A stretch of 64,000 nucleotides of DNA from contig NZ_QFQZ01000001.1 of assembly GCF_003243465.1 (NCBI RefSeq), positions 1 through 64,000 on the forward strand, given 5' to 3'. The stretch is from Caulobacter segnis (lineage in GTDB: Bacteria; Pseudomonadota; Alphaproteobacteria; Caulobacterales; Caulobacteraceae). Position numbers and translations under genes: made by a program. Below are positions 1 to 7,173 of this stretch, piece after piece; the first letter of the stretch is position 1; every line of letters begins with the position of its first letter. The notes under the pieces are model-generated. The model was given only the letters and a program-made list of their open reading frames with translations. It was not told the DNA's origin and did not search any database.

Positions 1-271
1 CGAGCAGATCGGTGATCGTGTCGCCGGCGGCCAGGGCGACGTCGATGGTGGACTGACCGCGTTGCAGCGAGTCCTTCACCGAGTTCAGCGACTGGGCGGT
101 GGCCGACTGCGTCTTGGACATGGCCCAGATCGCGCCGTTGTCCTTGGCGCTGGCGACTTTCTTGCCGGTGTTGATGCGCTGCTGGACGACGCCGAGTTCG
201 GCGCTGGTCGAGTTCAGGTTCTGCAGGGCGATCATCGCCCCCGAGTTCGTATTGATGCTATTCAGCGCCAT
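1..271 (-). CDS. Flagellin, N-terminal part (gene runs off the window)
   Basis: This is the first 90 codons of a flagellin, the subunit of the external flagellar filament. The protein begins MALNSINTNSGAMIALQNLN and continues with QQRINTGKKVASAKDNGAIW and a QSTIDVALAAGDTITDLL segment. These are the conserved D0/D1 helices that pack into the filament core, and they strongly resemble Caulobacter FljK-type flagellins. The ATG lies at 271-269 on the minus strand with a GGAGTTGTTTC sequence just upstream. The C-terminal half and the variable surface domain are outside the window, so which flagellin paralog this is cannot be decided. There is no sign of damage in the visible part. Confidence 0.93.
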   Translation of the reverse strand, partial: MALNSINTNSGAMIALQNLNSTSAELGVVQQRINTGKKVASAKDNGAIWAMSKTQSATAQSLNSVKDSLQRGQSTIDVALAAGDTITDLL

Positions 272-639
272 AACGAAACAACTCCTATTCGAGGTGTCCC
301 GGCGTCGTTTTGACTGCCGGCGGGCGTTTTACCCACCGCAAGTATCCACATTCGTGATTTCGATTTCGTTTAAGGATTTCAGATACGTAATTAACGTTTC
401 GAGCTATTTTATTAATAGTAAACAACTATATTTACTTATTGCAGGCCCGCCCAAGCGCCCATCTGTTCTAAAATGGAACAGGCCGCACGATCTCTTCCTG
501 AATTTATCAATCCTGGATCGAGCCAATTCGCTAATCCAGGGCCGCGCCACCTATGCGATAGCTTGAAGTCCGCGGCGAGGCGCGGAGCGCTCGCCCAGGG
601 GTGCGCCCCTGCGCCGCAGGGCCGGGCGCGCCCGATCGC
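272..639. other. AT-rich intergenic region between flagellin and halogenase genes
   Basis: This 368-bp stretch holds no convincing gene. The part from about 341 to 445 is markedly AT-rich compared with the GC-rich surroundings and contains TTAATTAACG-like and TATTTACTTATT tracts. It must carry the flagellin promoter on the minus strand and the 3' end of the halogenase transcript arriving from the other side. A small hairpin (CAGGGG at 596-601 with CCCCTG at 606-611) lies close to the halogenase stop codon but has no T-run. Open frames crossing the region have neither coding character nor ribosome-binding sites. Confidence 0.6.
463..481. promoter_or_regulatory. Inverted repeat CTGTTC-N7-GAACAG, possible operator
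   Basis: A perfect 6-bp inverted repeat with a 7-bp AT-rich spacer sits in the AT-rich gap. It resembles a dimeric regulator site but not the direct-repeat GTTC-N7-GTTC LexA box of alphaproteobacteria. It is about 190 bp from the flagellin start, so a link with that gene is only a guess. Confidence 0.3.
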
Positions 640-2157
640 TCAGGCGGCGAGCGGGTCGGCCTTGCAGGCGGCCGCGATGAACGCGTCGTGCGTCGGCAGG
701 CGCGACACCAGGCCGGCGTTGGCCTGGCCGATCCGCCGCACCCGGGCCACCACCTCGTCATAGGCCGCCGCGTCGGCGAGGCGGTCGTAGTCGCGCGGCG
801 CCACGCCCTGCCCCAGGAACACCGCCAGCCAGCTGGGCTCGGCGAACAGCTGGTCGTCGTAGCGGGCGATCTTGGCCCGGCTGCGGAACAGCTCGATCCG
901 ATGCGCCAGGCTGTCGGGGATGGCCATGGTCCGGCAGTAGGTCCACAGCGGCGCGTCGTCCCGCTCGGTGGCGCAGTAGTGCAGGATGATGAAGTCGCGG
1001 ATCTGCTCGTACTCGATCTGCGTCAGCCGGTTGTATTCATGCTCGGCGGCGGGGTCGTAGCCGCCCAGCGGCAACAGGGCCAGCAGGCGCATGGCGCCGG
1101 TCTGCACCAGATGGATGCTGGTCGACTCCAGCGGCTCCATGAAGCCGCCGGCCAGGCCCAGGGCCACGACGTTCTTGCTCCAGGCCTTGCGGCGGCGGCC
1201 AGCCTTGAAGCGCAGCGGACGCGGATCGGCCAGGGCCTTGCCGTCGAGATTGGCCAGAAGCGTGGCGGCGGCCTCGTCGTCGCTGATGTGGTCGCTGCAA
1301 TAGACGTAGCCGTTGCCGGTGCGGTGCTGCAGCGGGATCCGCCACTGCCAGCCGGCCTCGCGCGCGGTCGAGCGGGTGTAGGGCGTCAGCGGATAGGCGT
1401 TCTCGCAGGGCACGGCCAGGGCGCGATCGCAGGGCAGCCAGTGCGACCAGTCCTCGAAGCCCGCCTCCAGGGCCTGCTCGATCAGCAGGCCGCGGAACCC
1501 CGAGCAGTCGACGAAGAAGTCCCCCTCGACCCGCCGGCCGTCGGCCAGGACGAGGCCCGAGACGAAGCCGTCCTCCAGCCGTTGCTCGACCTTGGCGATC
1601 CGCCCCTCGGTGCGCTTGACGCCGCGCGCCTCGGCATAGGCCCGCAGGTACTGCGCATAGAGACCGGCGTCGAAGTGGTAGGCATAGCCCAGGCCCGGCA
1701 CGCCGGGCGGCAGGTCCTTGGGCGGGGTGGCGAACTTGCCGGCCTTGGCCGCCACGGTCGACAGGGCGTAGCTGTCCAGGCTGCCCCCCTCGCCGTTGGC
1801 CCGCAGCCGCAGCCAGTAGTGATGGAAGCCGACCCCGTCGATCGGCTCGCCATAGGCCCCGAAGGGATGGAAGTATTCCTGGCCCTGGCGTCCCCAGTTG
1901 CGGAACTGGATGCCCAGCTTGAACGTCGCCTGCGTCTTGCGGACGAAGTCGTACTCATCGATCCCCAAGAGGCCGTTCAGGAACTGGATCGGCGGAATGG
2001 TCGCCTCGCCGACGCCGACCGTGCCGATCTCGTCGGACTCGATCAGCTCGACCTCGCCCAGATGGCCCTTCAGCGCCTGAATCAGCGTCGCGGCGGCGAT
2101 CCAGCCGGAGGTCCCACCGCCGACGATGACGAACTTGCGATAGGGCTTTGCGTCCAT
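640..2157 (-). CDS. Flavin-dependent tryptophan-halogenase family protein (cassette 1)
   Basis: A 505-residue FADH2-dependent halogenase-family enzyme, expected to make hypohalous acid from halide, O2 and reduced flavin and pass it to an aromatic substrate in the cytoplasm. No signal peptide is seen. The N-terminus has the FAD-binding GGGTSGW loop (residues 13-19). The GVGEATIPPI motif follows, then Lys80 in TFKLG (equivalent to catalytic Lys79 of PrnA), WQWRIP at 270-275 (the family's WxWxIP signature) and EPLEST at 341-346, which carries the conserved glutamate. All key residues are therefore present. It lies directly downstream of a TBDR gene, 124 bp apart, with a terminator between them. 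No flavin reductase is nearby. The true substrate is unknown; free tryptophan is not implied. Confidence 0.9.
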   Translation of the reverse strand: MDAKPYRKFVIVGGGTSGWIAAATLIQALKGHLGEVELIESDEIGTVGVGEATIPPIQFLNGLLGIDEYDFVRKTQATFKLGIQFRNWGRQGQEYFHPFGAYGEPIDGVGFHHYWLRLRANGEGGSLDSYALSTVAAKAGKFATPPKDLPPGVPGLGYAYHFDAGLYAQYLRAYAEARGVKRTEGRIAKVEQRLEDGFVSGLVLADGRRVEGDFFVDCSGFRGLLIEQALEAGFEDWSHWLPCDRALAVPCENAYPLTPYTRSTAREAGWQWRIPLQHRTGNGYVYCSDHISDDEAAATLLANLDGKALADPRPLRFKAGRRRKAWSKNVVALGLAGGFMEPLESTSIHLVQTGAMRLLALLPLGGYDPAAEHEYNRLTQIEYEQIRDFIILHYCATERDDAPLWTYCRTMAIPDSLAHRIELFRSRAKIARYDDQLFAEPSWLAVFLGQGVAPRDYDRLADAAAYDEVVARVRRIGQANAGLVSRLPTHDAFIAAACKADPLAA

Positions 2158-2206
2158 CGGGCCGCCTCGAACCGTGCTCAGGCCGGCAGGCTAGACCCCG
2201 GCCCCG

Positions 2207-2259
2207 AAAAAAAGAAAGCCCCCGCCGCGTCCATCCGGGAAGGACGGGGCGACGGGGGC
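2207..2259 (-). terminator. Intrinsic terminator between TBDR 1 and halogenase 1
   Basis: Read on the minus strand, an imperfect GC-rich stem (arms 2259-2242 and 2232-2218) is followed by a T-rich tract with seven consecutive T residues at 2213-2207. It begins 22 bp after the TBDR stop codon and ends about 50 bp before the halogenase start. It should make the TBDR message much more abundant than the halogenase message if both come from one promoter. Confidence 0.75.
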
Positions 2260-2281
2260 CATGCGCTGAAGGCGCCGGTCC

Positions 2282-5233
2282 CTAGAAGGTCCCGCGCAGC
2301 ACCACCGAGTAGCGGCGGTCGGCCTCCACCCAGTTGCGACCCGTCAGGCCCTCTTCCGGGCGGCCCGGATAGCTGACCAGGATCTTGGTCTTGCTGTTGG
2401 TGATGTTCACCGCCTGGAAGCCGATCTTCAGCTTTTCGCTGACCGTGTAGAAGATCGAGCCGTCCAGCTGGCCGTAGTCGTCGGCCCAGGCGGGGATGTT
2501 GATGTTGGCCGCCGTGGTGGTCAGCAGGTAGCGCTCGCGCCAGTTATAGGCCAGGCGCGCCGAGACCTTGCCCAGGTCGTAGAGGGCGGCGACGTTGAAG
2601 CTCTTCTTCGACAGGCCTTCGAGCGGCATGGACTCGCCGAGCGCGCCCGTCACGTTGCCGATCTGGGTGTTGTCGTAGGGATTGACCGCGGCGTTGCGGG
2701 CGCCCTTGCTGTCGACATAGGTGAAGTTGGCCTGGACGCCGAGGCCCTTCAGCACGCTGGGCAGGAAGTCGTAGTACTGCTGGTAGGCGACTTCGAAGCC
2801 TTTGATCGTGCCGTGGCCGGCGTTGTACGGCTGGACCACCTGGACCGTGCGCGTCACCCCGTTGTTGGTGAACTGCAGGTTCTGCGAGCCGTTGGTGATG
2901 AAGTTGTAGATGTCCTTGTAGAAGGCCGTCGCCGTCAGGCTGCCCGTCGGCGCGAAATACCACTCATAGGCCAGGTCGTACTGGGTCGAGCGGATCGGCT
3001 TCAGGTTCGGGTTACCCGCGTTGGCGGTGTACTGGTACACGCAGTCGGCGCGGGCGCCGCCGGGGATGGTGTTCGAGCAGACGCCGCCGGTGATCACGCC
3101 GTTGGTGGCGGTGATCGCATAGTTCGGCTGCAGCTGCTGGAAGTCCGGACGCACGATGGCCTTGGCGGCCGCGAAGCGCACGAACATTTCCGGCGTGACC
3201 TTCAGGCGCGCGTTCAGGCTGGGCAGGACGTTGACATAGTCGCGACCGCCGACGAAGGCGCTCTTGGCGCCGTTGGCGAACTGTCGGTCGGGGACGGGGA
3301 TCTTGCTGCCGTCAGCGATCGCCTCGGCGTTGACCGTGAAGTTCTGCAGGCCCTGGCTTTCGCTCTCGGTCTTGACGACTCGGACGCCGATATTGCCGTC
3401 CAGCTCGCGATCGTCGCCCCACAGGGCGATGTCGTGGCCGAACCGCAGCATGGCGAAGGCCGCGAGGGTCTTCTCCTTCTGGTGGTTCGTGCTGCCCTTA
3501 CCGCCGTCCTGGTTCTGGTCCTCGAAGTCGCCGTTGAACGGACGCCAGCCGCCGCCGTTGGCCGCGGCGATCTTGCCGAGGATCGTCGAGGTGACGCCGT
3601 ACTGGTTCACGAACGAGGCCGTCGGCATGACGAAGGCCGCCGGGATGTTGGCCTTGCCGCGGAAGTAGTTGTCGAACGGGAACAGCTCGTAATAGCCCTG
3701 GTAGCCCGACAGCTTGTCGATCGTGGCCGCGCCCGACCAGCTGGGCGCGACGGTGTCCCAGCGATAGGCGGTCTCGCGCGTCGTGGCCTGGCGATAGGTG
3801 TGGCGCACGCCGAAGCGGAACGACTTCAGCCAGCCGTCGCCGTCGAAGGTGTAGGCGCCGTCGAAGCGGGCGGCCAGCTCGCTGCCTTCGTTGCGGTCAT
3901 GGTGGTCCATCGCCGCTTGCAGGTAGTAGTTGGCCGGGTTGGCCAGGAAGGCCTTGTCGTTGTTGGCCGTGATCGACGGCAGGCTTCCGGTCAGGTCCAG
4001 CGTGCCGGGCAGGGTCGAGCCGTTCAGGGCGTTGAACGCGGTGAAGTCGACGGTCTTGGTCTTGGCGTAGATGTACTGGACGTCGCCGCTGAAGGCCCAC
4101 TTGTCGTTGGGATTGTACTTCAGGTTCAGCGAGTAGTCGGACGTCACCGAGCTGCGCTCGGCGTAGCGCGTGTCGATCAGCGACGAGCCCAGGCCCGTGC
4201 CGCCGGCCGTATCGGCCAGGGTGCCCTTCAGGAAGCGGCCCGCCGAGTCGTAGGTGAAGGTGGTGCCGGCGGCGGGGCCGTCCGTCGAGCCCGGCGTGAA
4301 GCCGTTCGCCCGCTCGGTCGAGGCCTGCAGCGCCGACGAGCGCAGGAACTGCAAGGTCGCTTCCCACTGGTCGTTCGGACGCCATTGCACGGCGGCGTCG
4401 ATGCCCTTGCGCTCGCGGTCGAATTCCAGGCTGCGATAGCCGTAGCCGCCGGGGACGTAGACCGTCTTGCCGGGAACCAGGTCGGTGCGGACGTTGTAGG
4501 GCTCGACCGAGATGGTGTCGGTGCGGCTCTTCAGCTTGGAGTCCGACAGGTCGATCAGGAAACCGATCTGGCCGACGCTGGTGTCCCAGCGGTCGCTGTA
4601 CAGGATCGAGCCGGAGGGCTTCCACTTCTTGGCCAGGTCGCCGTAGCTGCCGTCCAGCGAGTAGGCGATGATGCGCTTGGCGCTGTCGAACGGCAGGCGG
4701 GTGCGCAGGTTGACCGTGCCGCCGACGCCGCCTTCGATGATGTCGGCCGAGGGGTTCTTGTAGACGTCGACGCCGGCCATCAGCTCGGGCGGGATGTCCT
4801 CGAAGCTCAGGGTGCGGCCGGCCTTGGCCGAGAAGCTGTCGCGGCCGTTCAGTTCGCCGCGGACCCAAGAGAGGCCGCGCACCTGCACGCCCGAACCCTC
4901 GACCGAGATGCGGTCGGCGTCGCGGCCGTCCGAGGTGCGGCCAATGGTGACGCCCGCGACCCGCTGCAGGGCCTCGGTCACCGAGCGGTCCGGCAGGGCG
5001 CCGATGTCGGTCGAGGTGATCGAGTCGACGAGCTGCTCGGCGTTCTGCTTGATCTTCTGGGCCGACTGGATGGCGGCGCGCTGGCCGGTGACGACGATTT
5101 CCTCGACGGCGGAGTCGTCCTTCGGCTGCGCCTGGGCCTGGGCGAGGGCCGCGCCCGGCGCGACGGCGCAGAGCACGAGCGCCGATACGCCCGCGAGCAT
5201 GAGTTTACGGTGTGACTGGTCTTGGCCTTGCAT
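2282..5233 (-). CDS. TonB-dependent outer-membrane receptor (cassette 1)
   Basis: A 983-residue TonB-dependent receptor. It begins with a signal peptide (hydrophobic LAGVSALVLCAVAPGAALAQ, cleavage around residue 32). A TonB-box-like EEIVVTGQR follows, then the plug domain (SITSTDIGALPDRSVTEALQ, GVDVYKNPSADIIEGGVGG), and a long 22-strand-type barrel ending in Phe (VVLRGTF), the usual BAM signal. The plug type with IEGGVGGTVNLRTR is that of Caulobacter and Xanthomonas carbohydrate receptors rather than siderophore receptors. It is followed by the halogenase gene and faces the dgoK operon across a shared regulatory region, which fits import of a galactose-containing oligosaccharide. The ligand is inferred from context only. 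Confidence 0.93.
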   Translation of the reverse strand: MQGQDQSHRKLMLAGVSALVLCAVAPGAALAQAQAQPKDDSAVEEIVVTGQRAAIQSAQKIKQNAEQLVDSITSTDIGALPDRSVTEALQRVAGVTIGRTSDGRDADRISVEGSGVQVRGLSWVRGELNGRDSFSAKAGRTLSFEDIPPELMAGVDVYKNPSADIIEGGVGGTVNLRTRLPFDSAKRIIAYSLDGSYGDLAKKWKPSGSILYSDRWDTSVGQIGFLIDLSDSKLKSRTDTISVEPYNVRTDLVPGKTVYVPGGYGYRSLEFDRERKGIDAAVQWRPNDQWEATLQFLRSSALQASTERANGFTPGSTDGPAAGTTFTYDSAGRFLKGTLADTAGGTGLGSSLIDTRYAERSSVTSDYSLNLKYNPNDKWAFSGDVQYIYAKTKTVDFTAFNALNGSTLPGTLDLTGSLPSITANNDKAFLANPANYYLQAAMDHHDRNEGSELAARFDGAYTFDGDGWLKSFRFGVRHTYRQATTRETAYRWDTVAPSWSGAATIDKLSGYQGYYELFPFDNYFRGKANIPAAFVMPTASFVNQYGVTSTILGKIAAANGGGWRPFNGDFEDQNQDGGKGSTNHQKEKTLAAFAMLRFGHDIALWGDDRELDGNIGVRVVKTESESQGLQNFTVNAEAIADGSKIPVPDRQFANGAKSAFVGGRDYVNVLPSLNARLKVTPEMFVRFAAAKAIVRPDFQQLQPNYAITATNGVITGGVCSNTIPGGARADCVYQYTANAGNPNLKPIRSTQYDLAYEWYFAPTGSLTATAFYKDIYNFITNGSQNLQFTNNGVTRTVQVVQPYNAGHGTIKGFEVAYQQYYDFLPSVLKGLGVQANFTYVDSKGARNAAVNPYDNTQIGNVTGALGESMPLEGLSKKSFNVAALYDLGKVSARLAYNWRERYLLTTTAANINIPAWADDYGQLDGSIFYTVSEKLKIGFQAVNITNSKTKILVSYPGRPEEGLTGRNWVEADRRYSVVLRGTF

Positions 5234-5327
5234 GGGCTTCCCCTCCCAAAAAGTCAGAGCATTCCGGAGCGTTCTTGGCGCTCAATGATCGCGGCGAGCT
5301 GGTCGCGCGCTTCTCGGTTTCGGTAGC

Positions 5328-5339
5328 TATAGTCGTATA
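5328..5339. promoter_or_regulatory. TATAGTCGTATA, AT-rich near-palindrome upstream of TBDR 1
   Basis: A short TATA-N4-TATA element about 95 bp upstream of the TBDR start. It may be part of the core promoter or a regulator site; a GACAA half-site lies just beyond it at 5349-5353. The support is the sequence pattern only. Confidence 0.25.
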
Positions 5340-5360
5340 AGTGATACCGACAAGCCGATT

Positions 5361-5376
5361 TTGATAGCGCTATCAA
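5361..5376. promoter_or_regulatory. Perfect 16-bp palindrome TTGATAGCGCTATCAA (LacI-type operator candidate)
   Basis: The palindrome has the central CG and the GATAGC/GCTATC half-sites typical of LacI-family operators. It lies in the divergent region between TBDR 1 (128 bp upstream of its start) and dgoK. Its right half plus flank (5367-5381) recurs with 13 of 15 matches upstream of TBDR 2 at 26707-26721. No lacI-family gene is in the window, so the cognate repressor would be encoded elsewhere. Confidence 0.65.
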
Positions 5377-5445
5377 TTCTCGGATGACAGCGTTGTTTTA
5401 GCCACACCAGGGTCAATGACACCGCGCGCAATGGCTGAAAACTCC

Positions 5446-5457
5446 GGAAGCGCTTCC
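5446..5457. promoter_or_regulatory. Perfect 12-bp palindrome GGAAGCGCTTCC
   Basis: A second palindrome with the AGCGCT core, 85 bp from the 5361 site and about 100 bp before the dgoK leader. It could be a second LacI-type operator or a related site. It also has a reasonable chance frequency in GC-rich DNA, so it is weaker than the first. Confidence 0.35.
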
Positions 5458-5481
5458 ATCAATGGGTGGACAGGGGGCGCA

Positions 5482-5492
5482 TTGTCGGAGAA
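5482..5492. promoter_or_regulatory. TTGTCGGAGAA, FadR/GntR-type operator candidate before dgoK
   Basis: This 11-mer differs at one position from TTGTC-N-GACAA, which occurs as a perfect palindrome before the GH30 gene (26956-26966). FadR-subfamily GntR regulators commonly bind T-N-G-T-N3-A-C-N-A sites, and such a regulator is encoded at 8945. A second AT-rich near-palindrome, TTGTACTATAA (5497-5507), lies 4 bp further on and resembles the TTGTA-N-TACAA pattern that I recall for the E. coli galactonate repressor DgoR. Confidence 0.45.
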
Positions 5493-5559
5493 AATATTGT
5501 ACTATAAATCGAGCCGCGAAGGACGCGGCGGGCGCGCCCTGCGCCAGCGGTGGACGGTC

Positions 5560-5610
5560 ATGAAAAACAACAACGCAGGTCACGCTGCGACGTCGAAAGC
5601 CCAAGCCTGA
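5560..5610 (+). CDS. Possible 16-codon leader peptide overlapping the dgoK start
   Basis: A short reading frame, MKNNNAGHAATSKAQA, ends in a TGA (5608-5610) whose last base is the first base of the dgoK ATG (TGATG). A GGTGGACGG sequence precedes its ATG. dgoK itself has only a weak ribosome-binding site, so re-initiation after this leader would be a natural way to start dgoK translation. No known attenuator family matches it, and it could be fortuitous. Confidence 0.4.
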   Translation: MKNNNAGHAATSKAQA

Positions 5611-6524
5611 TGGACCAGGACATCGTGATCGTCGGCGACTGGGGCACCTCGCGCCTGCGCCTTTGGCTGCGCCAGGGCAAGAGCGTGATCCACCGCCGCG
5701 ATGGCCCGGGCGTCTCGGCCCTGACCGACACCCCCGAAAAGACCTTCCTCGACCTGGTCGGCGATTGGCGCGACGCCAAGCCGGACGGCGCCATCCTGTG
5801 CGGCATGGTCGGCTCCAGCATCGGCTGGACCCTGGCCCCCTACGCCCCCTGCCCGGCCGACCCGGCGGCGATCGCCGAGCGCACGATCCGCCTGGAAGCC
5901 GACGGCCTGCCGGTGACGCTGGTTCCCGGCCTCTCCTGCGTGAACCCGCTGGGCGGTCCCGACGTGATGCGCGGCGAGGAGACGCAAGTCTTCGGCGCCC
6001 TGTCGCTCGACCCCGCCTTGCAGACCGGCCGCCACCTGCTCGTCCTGCCCGGCACCCACAACAAGTGGACCGTGGTCGAGGACGGCAACGTCACCGGCTT
6101 CGTCACCGCCCCGGTCGGCGAGACCTTCGCCCTGCTGAAGGCGCACTCGACCCTGGCCGCCGGCGGCGGGTCGCAGGCCGACGGCTCGCCCGAAGGCTTC
6201 GCCCTGGGTCTTGCGCGCATCGCCGAGCATGGCGCCGCGCGCCTGCCGCACCTGATGTTCGAGACCCGCGCCCGCCAGCTGCTGGACGGCATGAGCCCGG
6301 CCGACGCCATGGGCTACCTGTCGGGCCTGCTGATCGGCGCCGACGTCGCCGCCGCCCGCGACTGGTTTGGGCCGATGGACGCCGTGACCGTGATCGGCGC
6401 GGGCGCCCTCAGCGACCTCTATGTTAAGGCCCTGGCCAAGTTCGGGGTCGGCGCGTCCGTCGTCGACGGCGACGCGGCCGTCCTCGCCGGCCTTTCGGCC
6501 ATCTCCAGATCTCAACGGAAGTGA
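5610..6524 (+). CDS. dgoK: 2-dehydro-3-deoxygalactonokinase
   Basis: A 304-residue sugar-acid kinase that phosphorylates 2-keto-3-deoxy-galactonate at the expense of ATP in the cytosol. The N-terminus IVIVGDWGTSRLRLWLR is the phosphate-1 motif of this ASKHA-fold family. LPGTHNKWTVVEDG, a TAPVGETFALLKAHSTL segment and the C-terminal VTVIGAGALSDLYVKAL adenosine loop follow in the expected order. The ATG at 5610 gives the family's usual length; a GTG at 5550 would add 20 residues with no similarity. The gene overlaps a small leader frame and is followed 5 bp later by the aldolase gene, so the two consecutive steps of the pathway are co-transcribed. Confidence 0.93.
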   Translation: MDQDIVIVGDWGTSRLRLWLRQGKSVIHRRDGPGVSALTDTPEKTFLDLVGDWRDAKPDGAILCGMVGSSIGWTLAPYAPCPADPAAIAERTIRLEADGLPVTLVPGLSCVNPLGGPDVMRGEETQVFGALSLDPALQTGRHLLVLPGTHNKWTVVEDGNVTGFVTAPVGETFALLKAHSTLAAGGGSQADGSPEGFALGLARIAEHGAARLPHLMFETRARQLLDGMSPADAMGYLSGLLIGADVAAARDWFGPMDAVTVIGAGALSDLYVKALAKFGVGASVVDGDAAVLAGLSAISRSQRK

Positions 6525-6529
6525 AGCTT

Positions 6530-7138
6530 ATGACCAACGCCGCTCCGCCCCCCATCGTGGCCATCCTGCGCGGCGTCAAGCCGACCGAGATCGTCGACAT
6601 CGCCGCGGCCCTGGTCGCCGCCGGGATCAAGGGCATCGAGGTGCCGATGAACTCGCCCGATCCGCTGGAGAGCATCGGCAAGCTGTGCGACGCCTTCGGC
6701 GACCAGGCGCTGTGCGGCGCCGGCACCGTGCTGGCCCCCGAGGTCGTCGACCAGGTGGCCGGCGTCGGCGGCAAGCTGATCGTCACCCCCAACACCGACG
6801 CCGCCGTGATCTCGCGCGCCGTCGAGCTGGGCCTGACCGCCATGCCGGGCTTCGCCACGCCGTCGGAAGCCTTCGTCGCCGTCAAGGCCGGCGCCAAGGC
6901 GCTGAAGCTCTATCCGGCCAGCTCGTTCGGCCCCAGCCACATCAAGGCGGTCAAGGACGTGCTGCCCAAGGACATTCTCGTCTACGCCGTCGGCGGCGTG
7001 GGCGCGGCCAATCTCGAGCCCTGGCGCGCGGCGGGCGTCGCCGGCATCGGGGTCGGCGGCGAGCTCTACCGGCCGGGCTACACGGCCCAGGAGGTCGGCG
7101 AACGGGCCGCCGCCCTGGTCGCGGCCTGGGGCGCCTAA
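6530..7138 (+). CDS. dgoA: 2-dehydro-3-deoxy-6-phosphogalactonate aldolase
   Basis: A 202-residue class I aldolase of the KDPG/KHG family. It splits 2-keto-3-deoxy-6-phosphogalactonate into pyruvate and glyceraldehyde-3-phosphate. Visible motifs are AILRGVKP, GIEVPMNSPDPLES (the DgoA-type sequence rather than the Eda type), GAGTVL, TPNTDA and LKLYPASSFGP, where the lysine forms the Schiff base. The ATG at 6530 is preceded at the right distance by ACGGAAG; a GTG at 6521 overlaps the dgoK stop but is less well placed. The gene sits between dgoK and a sugar symporter, which supports galactose or galactonate catabolism over glucose. Confidence 0.92.
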   Translation: MTNAAPPPIVAILRGVKPTEIVDIAAALVAAGIKGIEVPMNSPDPLESIGKLCDAFGDQALCGAGTVLAPEVVDQVAGVGGKLIVTPNTDAAVISRAVELGLTAMPGFATPSEAFVAVKAGAKALKLYPASSFGPSHIKAVKDVLPKDILVYAVGGVGAANLEPWRAAGVAGIGVGGELYRPGYTAQEVGERAAALVAAWGA

Positions 7139-7173
7139 GGGCTCAAACAAACAACGAAAAGGGGGGAGACAAC

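Noticed and set aside
324..337. A GG-N10-GC spacing on the minus strand, read as a sigma-54 promoter for the flagellin gene
   Set aside because: Only the two dinucleotides match; the flanking TGGCAC and TTGC elements are absent. Such spacing is common by chance, so I do not call it.
463..481. LexA (SOS) box
   Set aside because: The site is an inverted repeat GTTC...GAAC. Alphaproteobacterial LexA boxes are direct GTTC-N7-GTTC repeats, and no SOS gene is adjacent.
2813..5215. An 800-codon open frame antisense to TBDR 1
   Set aside because: It mirrors the real receptor gene, and its translation is Arg/Gly/Val-rich with no domain. Long antisense frames are normal in GC-rich DNA. The same holds for antisense frames over the RND pump, GH2 and TBDR 2 genes.
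6421..7173. Continuation of the symporter frame upstream to 6421
   Set aside because: The upstream part overlaps dgoK and dgoA in another frame and reads as Arg/Gly-rich shadow sequence; the ATG at 7174 follows a strong ribosome-binding site.
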